Assembly: GCA_041300525.1 (NCBI GenBank)
Contig: JBGLNJ010000001.1
Span: 3,410,001-3,474,000 of the forward strand
Length of the DNA: 64,000 bases
Reading direction: 5' to 3'
DNA from: JBGLNJ01 sp041300525
GTDB lineage: Bacteria > Chloroflexota > Anaerolineae > Fen-1058
Positions 7,998 to 17,644 of the stretch are shown in pieces (the stretch's first letter is position 1; every line of letters starts with the position of its first letter). The position numbers were made by a program, and so were the translations under genes. The notes under the pieces were generated by a model, which was not told the DNA's origin, ran no database searches, and saw only the letters and a list, made by a program, of their open reading frames with translations.

Positions 7998-9041
7998 ATG
8001 ACCCGCATCCTCGCCATCGAAACCTCCTGTGACGAAACCGCTGCCGCCGTCGTGCAAGACGGGCGGCAGGTGCTCTCCAACGTCGTCGCCTCGCAGATGG
8101 ACTTGCACGCCAAGTATGGCGGCGTGTTCCCGGAGCTTGCCTCGCGCTTGCACATGGAAGCCATCGTGCCCGTCATCGCCGAGGCGATGGAAAAAGCGCA
8201 CCTGGATTGGAGCGACCTGGACGCTATCGCCGTGACGTACGGGCCGGGACTGGCCGGGTCACTCCTCGTCGGCGTGAATACGGCCAAAGGCATTGCGCTG
8301 GGTCGAGGTCTGCCGCTGATCGGCGTGAACCACTTGGAGGGCCACGTTTACGCGCACCGGCTTCAGGTGGAAGGCGACGCGCCCAGCGTGCCGCAGGAAG
8401 AGTTGGAATTCCCGCTGCTCATCCTCATCGCGTCCGGCGGACACAGCGAGTTGTTCCTCATGCACGACCATTTGACCTACACGCGGCTGGGGCAGACGGT
8501 GGACGACGCGGCGGGTGAGGCGTTCGACAAAGTGGCGCGGATGTTGGGATTGGGCTATCCGGGCGGACCCGTCATCGAAAAGACGGCTACCGGAGGCAAC
8601 CCGGCGGCGTATCGCTTTAGCAAACCCAAGCTCGACGGCGAATACGATTTCAGCTTTAGCGGCATCAAGACTGCCGTGTTGCGCGAGGTGCAGCGCATCG
8701 GCGCGATCCGCGCGGATGGATCACCGCCGCCCGGCACCCCCGTGACTGATCTGGCTGCTAGTTTTCAAGCGTCGGTCGTGGATCAACTGTGCGACAAGAC
8801 GGTGCAGGCTGCGCGCGACACCGGCGCAACGGCGATCCTGATGGGTGGGGGAGTTTCGGCCAACAAGGCGCTGCAGACGGCGATGAAAGTGCGCGCGGGC
8901 GTCCCCGTCTACTGGCCGCCGCTGTGGCTCTGCACGGATAACGCTGCCATGATTGGAGCGGCGGCGTTTTGGCGCTACCAGGCCGGGCATCGCTCCGGCT
9001 GGGATTTGGATGTGGAGCCGGGCTTGCGGTTGGAGGATTAA
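7998..9041 (+). CDS. tsaD: tRNA N6-adenosine threonylcarbamoyltransferase
   Basis: The 347-residue product has all Kae1/Qri7/TsaD marks: MTRILAIETSCDETAAAVV, the metal-binding NHLEGHVYAH with two histidines, LILIASGGHSEL, DDAAGEAFDKVARMLGLGYP, FSFSGIKTAV and GGGVSANKAL. TsaD transfers the threonylcarbamoyl group from TC-AMP to A37 of ANN-decoding tRNAs, together with TsaB and TsaE. ATG 7998 fits the family start exactly. Full length and intact. It converges with the helicase-associated gene, the stop codons overlapping by 4 bases. Confidence 0.96.
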   Translation: MTRILAIETSCDETAAAVVQDGRQVLSNVVASQMDLHAKYGGVFPELASRLHMEAIVPVIAEAMEKAHLDWSDLDAIAVTYGPGLAGSLLVGVNTAKGIALGRGLPLIGVNHLEGHVYAHRLQVEGDAPSVPQEELEFPLLILIASGGHSELFLMHDHLTYTRLGQTVDDAAGEAFDKVARMLGLGYPGGPVIEKTATGGNPAAYRFSKPKLDGEYDFSFSGIKTAVLREVQRIGAIRADGSPPPGTPVTDLAASFQASVVDQLCDKTVQAARDTGATAILMGGGVSANKALQTAMKVRAGVPVYWPPLWLCTDNAAMIGAAAFWRYQAGHRSGWDLDVEPGLRLED

Positions 9042-10738
9042 CCTGGCTCGACCTTGATTTCCGGCAGCACCCCCATCTCCAACAACGCGGCGAGCATCTC
9101 CGGCCAATCGCGTTGAGCCACCAACGCTACCGTGGACGAAACTATTTCGCGAATGTACGGGCGCGTTCGAGGCGAGTCGGCGATTTGTTCCAGCAGTTCA
9201 GGCCGGGCCACGCGCAGCACCATCGCTGGTTGCGCCCACGCTTCCATGCCGTGCGTTCCCCATCGGCGCAACGCCCCGGCCAGTGCTTCCGGCACCGGCG
9301 CTCCGCTGGTTCGCTCTAGGAATTCCAAGATTCGGTCAGATCCGATGCGCTGCGCTTTCGCTCGTTCCAATGATGATGGCGTGAGCTGGTACGTGTAAAT
9401 CTTGCCGCTGGTCACCCAATCCGCCACGCGCGCAAGCTGGAAGCGATCATAGCGCCGCGATGCGCTCACTTTTATTTGTCCCTCGGCATGGACAACAAAC
9501 GTAGAGGCCTCATCCGTAGAGGCCTCATCCAGCGGCGGCGCGTCTCCTTGCCCCAATAGCCAATGCCCCATATCTGTTACGCAGAACGCCCCTCCATCCG
9601 CATCCATATCCACCACGCCCATCCAGCGCAGCGGCCCGCCGACGAGAAAGCGCAAGAGCGCCCCTTCCACTTTATCCCAACTGGCAAAGCCGGTGAGGTA
9701 TTGGTTCGTCGCCGTGTCGCGGATGTACCACGCGCCGTAATCACCGCCGGGACGCTGAAAGTCCGGCGAAGCCTCGCGGATGGCGGCGACAAAATCATCC
9801 AGCCGATACCACGCGCCGGGATCGAGCGCCGCCAGCGCATCGAGCGCGGCGCGCCGCGCGGCGAGTGGATCGTTGCGCCACGAGCCGGTGTCTTCACAGC
9901 GAAGCGTGGGCACTCGCCATAGGTCATTCCAGGTTACGCTGTCGCGCCAACCTTCAAAGAGAGCGCGCTGCTGCTCCGGCGCCGGCAGTTGGAGCCAGGC
10001 CGTCGCGTTTTGTGGGTCGGGACGCAGCGGGCTGGCGTCGGGCTTGACGAGTGACAATCGCGCGGCCAAGTGCGTCAGCAGGTCGAGGCGGAGTGGCTCG
10101 CCGTCGCGCAACTGGCGTCCCAATGTTTGCCGGTGGCGTTCCGGGAGTGGCTCGCCCGGAGCAACGGGAACAGATTCCGCGTGAATGTAAGCCAGGAAGC
10201 TGCACAGGTCGTCGGCCAGTTGCGCGCCAACTTGGTGTGTCGCTTCTAGCGAAATGTTTGCTAACGGCTTGAGTGGAGCCAATGCCACATGACCCGATGT
10301 GGCCTCACCGACTTGCAGCTCGGCGTGGAATTCTTGCGGCACAAAGACCACTTCGTGCATCTCGCCCGGCCCCTGGTCAAACGCCTTGAAGATCAACCCG
10401 CGATACCACAATGACTCTGCCACGCTGACGGGCGATTCCCACGGTCGCTCGCGTTCCAGGCGGCCCGGCCCCATCGGACGGATTTCGCCAAAGTGGCGCG
10501 CGAATGCTCCGGCGGGCAATGCGCCGCCCGCGCTCAAGATGGCCGTGAGCGCTTGGCGCTCCGCGTTCGGCAGCGAGGGCCAGAGATCCGTTTGCACCGT
10601 CGCGTCGGAGAGGCGCGCGGTCAGCGTGTTCACTGCGTCGTCGTGGCGGTTGGTGGGCAGCTCGATGCCCCACTGTGCGGCAATGACGCGCAGCAGGGCC
10701 AGGTCGCAATCAAACAGGCATTGGCGTAGAGTTCTCAT
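9038..10738 (-). CDS. Helicase-associated (XPB/Ssl2 N-terminal-like) domain protein
   Basis: The 566-residue soluble protein has an N-terminal region resembling helicase XPB/Ssl2 N-terminal domain proteins (LRQCLFDCDLALLRVIAAQW, WPSLPNAERQALTAILSAGG). The C-terminal half carries IKVSASRRYDRFQLARVADW, YTYQLTPSSLERAKAQRIGS and DRILEFLERTSGAPVPEAL. No Walker motifs are present, so it is not itself a helicase. Stand-alone proteins of this type occur in Chloroflexota and Actinobacteria, sometimes with XPB-like helicases; the role is unknown. A 15-base duplication (9501-9530) adds a DEAST repeat. Confidence 0.75.
   Translation of the reverse strand: MRTLRQCLFDCDLALLRVIAAQWGIELPTNRHDDAVNTLTARLSDATVQTDLWPSLPNAERQALTAILSAGGALPAGAFARHFGEIRPMGPGRLERERPWESPVSVAESLWYRGLIFKAFDQGPGEMHEVVFVPQEFHAELQVGEATSGHVALAPLKPLANISLEATHQVGAQLADDLCSFLAYIHAESVPVAPGEPLPERHRQTLGRQLRDGEPLRLDLLTHLAARLSLVKPDASPLRPDPQNATAWLQLPAPEQQRALFEGWRDSVTWNDLWRVPTLRCEDTGSWRNDPLAARRAALDALAALDPGAWYRLDDFVAAIREASPDFQRPGGDYGAWYIRDTATNQYLTGFASWDKVEGALLRFLVGGPLRWMGVVDMDADGGAFCVTDMGHWLLGQGDAPPLDEASTDEASTFVVHAEGQIKVSASRRYDRFQLARVADWVTSGKIYTYQLTPSSLERAKAQRIGSDRILEFLERTSGAPVPEALAGALRRWGTHGMEAWAQPAMVLRVARPELLEQIADSPRTRPYIREIVSSTVALVAQRDWPEMLAALLEMGVLPEIKVEPG
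9501..9530. repeat. 2 x 15 bp perfect tandem repeat in the helicase-associated gene
   Basis: GTAGAGGCCTCATCC occurs twice back to back. It encodes a repeated DEAST block in the linker before the VVHAEGQIKVSASRRYDR domain. It is in frame and probably a recent slippage event. Confidence 0.9.
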
Positions 10739-10866
10739 TCTAATGTCGAGTGTCGAATTTCGAATGTCGAGTGCGATACACGATTATACCAAAGGAAACG
10801 AAAAGCCGCGCTTTGACCTTTTGCGGTATAATATCCATGTGCGATGATTCGCAAGGAGGTTAGCCG

Positions 10867-10945
10867 ATGAGCGATCCGTCGAAGCGACGTCAAATTGTGC
10901 CGATCAACTTGGGCATTGTGACCGATCTTATCCGGCAGGTTCGCC
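10867..10945 (+). pseudogene. N-terminal fragment of a DUF1232-type small membrane protein
   Basis: A strong ribosome site (AAGGAGG, 7 bases upstream) precedes ATG 10867. The first ~26 codons, MSDPSKRRQIVPINLG and IVTDLIRQVRLA, match the start of the YkvA/DUF1232 proteins common in Chloroflexota, which continue with a membrane hairpin. Here the frame then reads RWAGQC and stops at 10974, inside DNA that encodes an alpha-2-macroglobulin on the other strand. The rest of the gene is missing. Confidence 0.6.
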
Positions 10946-13075
10946 TGGCCGGTAGATGGGCCGGTCAGTGCTAAAGTAAACATTGTAGGGGTCGGAATAG
11001 AACCGCCCGTCAATGCCAAAATCCCACGGGCCGATGCCGTCCGACCAACCGCTCAACGCCAGGCCGAATACATCGCTCCCGGTTTCCCCCACGACAGCAT
11101 ACGTCGTGCGCCAGGTGTCCACCGAGTTTTCCCACTTGGCCGCGAACAGGCCGTCCTTGTCGGTCTTGCCCGACGCTAACGGCAGGAAGGCATCGTCATA
11201 GATTTTCACCGCGGTGTTGGGCAGCGGTTGGCCCGATTGCAAATCCGTGGCCCACACCAGCGCCTCGCGCTCGGCCATCTTGAAGGTGACGTTGGCGCTG
11301 CCCACGATCAAGATGTGCTTGGCAGGGCCGCCCCCGTTATCCTTGCCCACCTGCGGCGAAGAGACTTCGAGGTAATACAGTCCCGGCTTGACGCGAAGTG
11401 TGCCGCCCGTGTCTCCGGCAAGATACGCCTTGAAGAACGCCGTTTCGTTGAGTGCCACATCCTGAGCGGCGGGCACTGACCATTGCCGCACGACCGCGCC
11501 CGGCGCGGGCTGATACTTGTTCCACTCCTCCCAACCCTCCGGCTTGGTCACTTGCCAAAATTCGTTCAGGCTCATCCGCGAAAGAGCAAAATCCATCGTC
11601 GCAATGTTGCGATAGACCGCATAGAGCTTGGTATCGGTATAGGCGCTGTAGGTGCCAATCTGCCCCGGCACATTCAAATATACGCTGGGTTCGAGCGCCC
11701 GCGTGGTGAACTTGACCGATGCGTCGCGGCCCAGTTGATTGCCGTAAGGATCGGCGATGCGGGAAACGATATTGACCGTATAGTTCGTTGAGGGCTTGCG
11801 GTCGAACGAGATGACAAAGCGCCGGTCGGAGCGGCTGTAATAAGTATAGACATCGGTGGCTTTCGGCTCCGGCGTGATGTAGACATTGCGCATCACCGTG
11901 CCGGGATCAATCGGCGCGGAGAACACCATCTCGAACGAGCCATACGGGTCGGCAAACTTGTCGCCGTCGGCCGGCCTGGTGGAAACGAGGCGTGGATACG
12001 GCACGGTCTGGAACGTCCAGGCATAATCCTTGCGCGTGCCCGCCGAGCCGACCGCCGACTTGGCCCCGGCGGCGACCGACACGTAATAGGTCTTGTCTAA
12101 ATCCAATTTGCGCGAGGGGACAAAGCCCAGCGTGTTTGCCATCCACTGAAATGTGCCCTGAATCTTTTCGCCCGTGACATTCCCCACGCGCAGCGCGAAC
12201 GCCGCTTCCGCCGAAGCGTGATCCATCGGCTGGTTGAACGTCACGCTGATGGGGACGGTGAGGGCGACGTAGCGATCCTGGTTACCGGGCAAGGTCTTGA
12301 CGACCAGCGGCGGGCGGACGCTAAAGCTCCACGAGAAATCTTTTTGCAGCACCGCGCCCGAAACGTCTTGCAGTCCCGCCGCCACTTTGGCTGTGTACGT
12401 CGCGCCGGGCGTGAGGCCGTCGGGGTGGAAGACATAGATCGAGGTGTTGAGCCATTCGCCGCGCCCCGTCGCGGGCGGGTCGAGCGTCAACGGCTTGGGC
12501 AGTTTGTCTTGTTCGGACACGGCCACCAACGGCACGACGGGCCGGTTGAACATCACGGTGATGACGGCATCGGGCGCAACGTCTGGCGTGTCCTTTTGCG
12601 GCAGCACCTGGCTCACTTCTAAAAAGCCCACCGCCTTGAAGCGAAAACTGATGGGCATTTGAAGCGCGAGACCGTTCTGCGCCTTTGCGCTCTCCGTTAC
12701 CTTGACCTCGTAATTCGCATCGCGCGCAAAGCCGGAGCCTTGGGGGACAAAGCGCACGGTCTTGTCGTCATCCCAGCGCAGCGAGCCCTGCACGGCGGGC
12801 GAGACCTGGAACGCGCTCTCCACCGAGGCGCGATCCATCGCCTGGTTGAACGCCAGAATAACCGGCGCGGTCACTGGCTGCTCTTCGCCTCGGTCGGGCG
12901 CGCGGGTCACCAGCACGGGCGGCAGCGGCGGGAGCTTGGGCGTGGCCGTGGGCGCCGGCGTCGCCGTCGCCACGACGCGCGGGCGCGCCGGATTCGTCGT
13001 GTTACACGCCAGCGCGGCGATGCTGATCAGAGTCACGGCGACGAGAATCGCATGGGTATTGCGTCGAGTCAACAT
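10946..13075 (-). pseudogene. Bacterial alpha-2-macroglobulin-like lipoprotein, C-terminal part missing
   Basis: MLTRRNTHAILVAVTLISIA then ALAC gives a lipoprotein signal with Cys at about residue 24, followed by a T/A/P-rich linker. Four Big_5-like Ig domains follow (repeated FNQAMDRASVESAF / FNRPVVP / FNQPMDHASAEAAF / FSAPIDPGT patterns). A carboxypeptidase-like module ends at STDRPIYRPGE, the entry to the first macroglobulin domains. Bacterial A2Ms are envelope protease traps of ~1,500-2,000 residues. The MG domains, bait region and the thioester CxEQ, if present, are lost. Start 13075 has GGAGG five bases upstream. Truncated at about 10945 by a tail-to-tail joint. Confidence 0.85.
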
Positions 13076-13724
13076 GAGAACCTCCAATCAAGATGAAGGA
13101 CGAAGGACGAACGACCCATGGCACAGGGCGACACTGTCATTCGTCGTTCGTCTGTTATTTGCGTGAAAAGTCCCAGTTCGGGCGTGCGATTAGTATACAT
13201 CAAAGATGTGAAACGTGAAACGCGGAATACGGGACACGCATCGCGCCTCACGTTTCCCAAGCTCCGAGAACTTGCATCCAGTATAGCCAAATCCAGCGCG
13301 AAAAGATTGACCCAACGGCAACAAAACGGCAACGATTTGAACGGGCAAGCAGGTATTCATATCCCATTTACAAGCCATAGCGATTTGTGATACACTATAG
13401 TCGAGGGCCGGTTATTCATTGTCCCACTCCCTTACCCAGCGCCACTGGCGGGTGACGCTTTCCTGGTTTTCCCGCTTTCAGCAGCAGCCCCGTTATCAAG
13501 GTGTTTTGGGTTTCCTCGTAAGGCCAAGTGAATCGCATCGGTTTTCTGGGCGAGACGCAAAGCGCACAAACCAATACGTCCAACAGTATCTGGTCCGTTC
13601 GCCAAGGATAAGCAAGCCAAGCTTCCATGCTAGGCCATGCAGCAGCATGCAAGTCATCTCTGCCGTGCCGCTTTCGTGTCGTCTCAATAATCTGGGGAAA
13701 GAACCTGCAAAGGTCTAGCCCGAG

Positions 13725-13811
13725 TTCGCTGCGTCATGAGCAGAAACCTTACCCATTAAGGGTACCCTGGGGGTCGCAAGGTCCAGATCCTCCCTCACTT
13801 TTTGAGAGGAT
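13725..13811. repeat. ~85 bp repeat, copy A
   Basis: This copy shares TTCGCTGCG, GCRGAAACCTTACCC, TTAAGGGTACCCTGGGGG, TCGCAAGGT and CACTTTTTGAGAGGAT, in that order, with copy B at 14132-14216. AACCTT...AAGGT can form an outer stem with ACCC/GGGT pairs inside. A shorter relative lies at 56764-56808. Confidence 0.8.
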
Positions 13812-13832
13812 GCCATGGAAATCGCGGCCGGC

Positions 13833-13859
13833 GTAGAGCAAGTTGGCAACTTGCCCTGC
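13833..13859. repeat. 12 bp stem, GGC-loop hairpin
   Basis: GTAGAGCAAGTT-GGC-AACTTGCCCTGC forms a nearly perfect hairpin. Its consensus matches the two hairpins at 37289-37367 and the core of the MITE-like elements at 39.5, 59.1 and 60.2 kb. Confidence 0.75.
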
Positions 13860-14131
13860 ACCTAAAAGTCAGATGTGTCAAGGTTTCCCAATGCAAGTGT
13901 CAAACTCTCCTGACAGACAAGAACCGAGTTCGGTGATATTTTATTAGAGTTTAGACTAATTCAGGGAACCTCGATATCTGGCAGTTCGGGGACTCGCGGC
14001 ATATAGACCAAGAAAGGACCCAAATTCTAACTACGCTTCACAGCATCCTCCCTGTATCATCTCAATCATCCGGCGTTGCGCCTTGCTGCAAGGACGCAAC
14101 GCGGAAGAACCCTGCGAACATTTGGTTCGAA

Positions 14132-14216
14132 TTCGCTGCGGCATAAGCGGAAACCTTACCCGTTAAGGGTACCCTGGGGGTCGCAAGGTTCCGATCCCCA
14201 CACTTTTTGAGAGGAT
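14132..14216. repeat. ~85 bp repeat, copy B
   Basis: Same word order as copy A (13725-13811) with scattered substitutions and one or two indels. Flanking similarity extends a little upstream (GAAGAACCCTGC versus AAAGAACCTGC). The copies are in direct orientation about 400 bases apart. Confidence 0.8.
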
Positions 14217-14387
14217 ACTTGCGTTCAACCGAAAGTTCGCGGTCATGCCATTGTGTCCGAAGATTATCGGTTCTACAGATCGGCACACTGTACAATCGCG
14301 GCGAAAGGAGGTGATCCGCCTAAAGACTCTCCAAGCACAGGGCAAGCTTGGCAGCGGTCGTTTCTGTCCAAAGAAAGGAGTTGACAC

Positions 14388-15620
14388 ATGAAGACCTATG
14401 TCCGGTATCTTGTCATGTTGTGCGCGCTATCCGCGCTGGTCGCCATCGCTCTTTTGCTGGCGGCGCCATCCGCAATGGGAGGCTCAACCACAGCGATCCT
14501 TCCACCCGAACACGAGTCGCAGCCGGCCAATACGCTGCCGCCGAACAAGCCCGAAGCGCAACTGCCGGTGATCTTTCCGCCTGATCCCGGCTGGCCCGAG
14601 TACGCTCAACGTGAGATCACGGTTCACCCCGAACCGCCCATCCCCGGCCAACCGACTGAAGTCTGTGCCTGGGTCGTCAACACGACCGGCACGACGCAGA
14701 CCGTGACGCTGGATTTTGGCGTGGCCAATTTTGGCATTGGCTTGCTCTTTGATCCTATTGGAACACGGACTATCCAGGTTCCGCCTTTTGCCAAAGTCAA
14801 AGCTTGTGTGGTCTGGGTTCCACGCGAGGCAGGCCATTGGTGTATTCAAGTGCTCTTGAAGCAAGGCGACCAGTACCCCGTCTTGAAGAGCCAACGCAAC
14901 ATTGACATCTGGGAGGTCTTGACGCCGGGCCAGCCAGCCCACACGGTTTTCCCCGTGCGCAACTCGACGGGAGCGATCACCACCATCGAGTTGTCGCCCA
15001 CGCGCATCTTGTCCGGCTGGGCGGCGTATCTCACTCCGCCGGTGCTCGCCGATATGGGTGTAGGCGAGTCTCGCCCGGTAACGCTCACGGTCGTTCCACC
15101 TCCCGGAAAACTGCTGGGCAGCCGCGAACCGATTGTGGATGTGGAGGCGCGCAGTGAGGGTGGACAAGGTCCCCTGATCGGCGGGTTCCGCAAGTTGGAC
15201 ATGCCGCCGGTGCCGCTGCACCGCCTCAAGGACCCGCCTTATGCCGAAAGCGAGATCAGCATTGACCCCTATCCCTCGCTGCCGGGCGAGCCGGTGAAAA
15301 TTTGCGCCGAGCTGCGCAACCTGAGTGATGCGGCGCAAACGGTCAAGGTCAGCTTTCAGGCTTTTAACCCGCCCAAGCTTGGCATCGGCTTGCCGTGGGG
15401 ACCTCCCTTTGGCGAGCAAACCGTCGAGATCCCGCCGCGCGGTCTAATCAAGGTCTGCGCCACCTGGATTCCAGCCGAGCCGGGCCAGTTCTGCATCCGG
15501 GTCAATGTGCAGGACCCGCAGCGGCGCTACGTGGATCAGTGGAGCCAGCTTAACCTGGACGTGAACGAGGTGCTCCGTCCGGGCGAGCAGAATCAACGGG
15601 CCTTTCCGGTCGGGAATCCC
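14388..15620 (+). pseudogene. Secreted CARDB-like repeat protein, C-terminus missing
   Basis: MKTYVRYLVMLCALSALVAI gives a signal peptide; GGAG lies 9 bases upstream of ATG 14388. Two ~200-residue repeats follow. Each begins with a proline-rich REITVHPEPPIPGQPTEVCA / SEISIDPYPSLPGEPVKICA strand, continues with IPPRGLIKVCATW-type segments and ends in EVLTPGQ/EVLRPGE...FPV. This matches CARDB/DUF11-like cell-surface beta domains. At about 15620 the second repeat is cut and the frame continues into the antisense of a LuxR gene, so the residues after FPVGNP are not native. Confidence 0.7.
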
Positions 15621-15795
15621 TTGACCGTTCCCACCGATATCGTCAACCTATCGGCAATCGCAGGGTTGGATAACCCTTCGGCGATTAGCCGCAATACTTC
15701 CAACTCGCGCGGAGTCAAATCACTCGAATTGTCCTGTCGTATAATCCTTGCCTCGCGCGAGCTGTTCCTGACCCCTTGGGCTTGCAGTTTTTTTC
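15621..15795 (-). pseudogene. LuxR-type helix-turn-helix fragment
   Basis: Only ~58 residues are present: SSDLTPRELEVLRLIAEGLS and NPAIADRLTISVGTVK, the GerE/LuxR DNA-binding domain up to the recognition helix. Both ends are missing. The 3' end abuts the CARDB-like gene, running the other way, at ~15620. The 5' end abuts the flavoprotein gene at ~15795. Such domains end MalT-like or NarL-like regulators, and which one cannot be told. This is the shortest island between two joints in the window. Confidence 0.75.
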
Positions 15796-17083
15796 TCAAA
15801 TCGTTCAAGGCAAGGCGGCGGCGTTGTGCATGTGTACTCCGGAGCGGGTGTGGATATTCTCGACCGAGTGGACGGGGTTGGTGGGACGGGATGGGCCGCC
15901 GGCGAATGCGGGCAATGGTCATGCGATGGCGTGGAGAGCCGGGGCCGAATTTGCGATGATGGAGAATTCCAGCCGCGAAGAGTGGGGCGGCAGCACGGGC
16001 ATCGGGAGTGCGCTGTTTGGCAGTGGCTCCTCGTTTGCCACCTGGCATCCGTGCTCGATCGTTGACGCCAACGGGAAAGAAATCCCCTGGGTGGACAAGG
16101 CGGGCAAGCCCATCTCCACCATCGCAGAGCGCACTCATCCGGCTCCAGGCCAGGGCTTGTACGCCCTCGTGTTGGGAGGTGGAGAAGGTGGCACACTCTC
16201 TATACCGCACTTGATCTCTGACCTGGAGGAGCGCGTCAAGAAGGGAGAGTATGCCCTGCCGCTCTATGCCGATTTGCCGGGTATGCCAGAGCACGAACGT
16301 CGCGTGATCTTTGGTCTCATGGTGGGTCAAGAAGGCAAGACCTGGCCGGTCTATCGTGGTCTGACGCAAGCCGGTTTTGATCCGGACAAGGATTTGCTCC
16401 AAGTCTACGAATTGGGGCCTGCGCCCCTAGGCTGGCGAAGATTGCGCTATGGTGGATTGATGCACGACTGGGACTTGAGGAGCAATCTCGAAGGACTGTA
16501 TGCTGCCGGTCAACAGATATTTAACGGGTGTGGCGCCTCACATGCATGCTCGACGGGCCGATGGGCTGGGAGCCGGGCAGCCGAATACGCTGCACAGGCA
16601 AGCGAATCAGTGATCAATCGAGAGCAAGTGGATCGGGAAAAGACCCGTGTTTATGCGCCCGTGGAGCGCCGAGACGGCATAAACTGGAAAGAGTTAGAGG
16701 GCGGCATTGCCAGGGTGATGCAAGACTATTGCGGCGACACCAAGACAGAGGAATTGATAAAGATAGGGTTAAAGTCGCTGGGCGAGATTCGAGAAGGTGA
16801 AGCCGCGACCCTCTTTGCCAGAACCCCGCACGAGCTGATGCGCGCGCTGGAAGTTCTGGACATCCTGACCTGCGCCGAAATCATCACGCACAGTTGTTTG
16901 GCTCGCAAAGCAAGTACCGGCTGGTTCGACTTTCATAGACTAGACTATCCAGATAAAGATCCGCCAGAGTGGCGCAAATGGGTTACAGTCAAACTTGAGA
17001 ATGACCAAGTGCAAGTCGGCAAGTTGCCCCTCGACTACTATGCTCCTCTCAAGGATAACTATGAAGAACACAACAAAAGATGA
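15796..17083 (+). pseudogene. Fumarate reductase/AprA-type FAD flavoprotein, N-terminus missing
   Basis: Recognisable from ERVWIFSTE onward: GPPANAGNGHAMAWRAGAEF, the substrate-side capping region, GLYAAGQQIFNGCGASHACS (FAD-binding C-terminal strand), GRWAGSRAAEYAAQ and the helical C-terminal domain ending GWFDFHRLDYPDKDPPEWRK. This order is that of succinate dehydrogenase/fumarate reductase/adenylylsulfate reductase flavoproteins. The N-terminal GxGxxG Rossmann motif is gone, replaced by LuxR-derived DNA. A ferredoxin-like partner follows 115 bases downstream and then a peptide ABC transporter. Substrate unknown; it is not a canonical SdhA/FrdA. Confidence 0.75.
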
Positions 17084-17197
17084 CCGTGCGCCATTCCGCA
17101 GGGATTAACTAGTTCTCGGCGAAATGACACCGAGAGTCACAAGTCTCTCCCTGAATGGATACCGCCAATCTTGTAAGATGATCTTGTGGGAGGTCAC

Positions 17198-17548
17198 ATG
17201 GCTAGAACAAAAAAGGTGTACGCTGTTCCTAACATAGTTACGCCAAGCAAGCCTGTCATATTTGACGCAGAGGTCTGCGCCGGTTGCAACAAGTGTGTAG
17301 AGAATTGCACCAGTGACGTGTTCATACCCAATCCACAAAAAGGCAAACCGCCCATCATCTTGTACCCCGACGAGTGTTATTACGATGGCGCCTGTGTCAT
17401 GGAATGTCCACTTCGGGATGAGGGCGCCATCAGATTCAATTGGCCGCTGATGCAGAGGGTACGCTGGAAGCGCAAAGACACGGGCGAACATTTCAGGGTG
17501 GGCATGCCCAATCCACCACCTCCCAATACGAAACCACCGGTTGGTTGA
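17198..17548 (+). CDS. 2[4Fe-4S] ferredoxin-like subunit (AprB-like)
   Basis: The 116-residue protein carries CAGCNKCVENC...D (first cluster) and a spaced second set, CYYDGACVMECP, with an insertion typical of AprB and related electron-transfer subunits. The C-terminus is proline-rich (MPNPPPPNTKPP). It directly follows the flavoprotein, so it probably passes electrons to or from its FAD. GGGAGG precedes the ATG at 17198. The gap to the ABC permease is 96 bases, so one transcript is plausible. Confidence 0.83.
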   Translation: MARTKKVYAVPNIVTPSKPVIFDAEVCAGCNKCVENCTSDVFIPNPQKGKPPIILYPDECYYDGACVMECPLRDEGAIRFNWPLMQRVRWKRKDTGEHFRVGMPNPPPPNTKPPVG

Positions 17549-17644
17549 TAACTCTATCAGGAGGGACGATCTTTTAGGGTTGTCCCGAAAGGGCAGGGAC
17601 ATGCCGCTGCCCCTGCTGTGCGCAATCGCCACTGGAGGCGGGTC

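Larger units (their letters stand above)
13088..14387. other. 1.3 kb stretch without a credible gene
   Basis: Frames of 60-100 codons exist on both strands but none shows a family, codon bias or ribosome site. The stretch holds stuttering GAAGGACGAA-type words near 13090-13150 and two copies of an ~85 bp repeat (13725-13811 and 14132-14216). It also holds a hairpin of the GTAGGGCAAGTT type (13833-13859). An extended Shine-Dalgarno-like AAAGGAGGTGATCC lies at about 14305 with no start codon at the right distance. It may be an eroded mobile element or a control region for the divergent secreted-protein genes on either side. Confidence 0.6.

Noticed and set aside
10839..10866. GCAAGGAGG-rich sequence read as a riboswitch expression platform
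   Set aside because: It is just a strong ribosome-binding site for the truncated DUF1232-type gene; no aptamer-like structure precedes it.
13416..13718. Possible transposase remnant on either strand
   Set aside because: The ~100-codon frames show no DDE or HUH motif and no similarity to a transposase that I recognise.
14295..14325. 16S rRNA 3' end on the reverse strand (AAAGGAGGTGATCC is its complement)
   Set aside because: Identity stops after 14 bases and the conserved GTAACAAGGTAGCCGTA region does not follow, so there is no rRNA gene.
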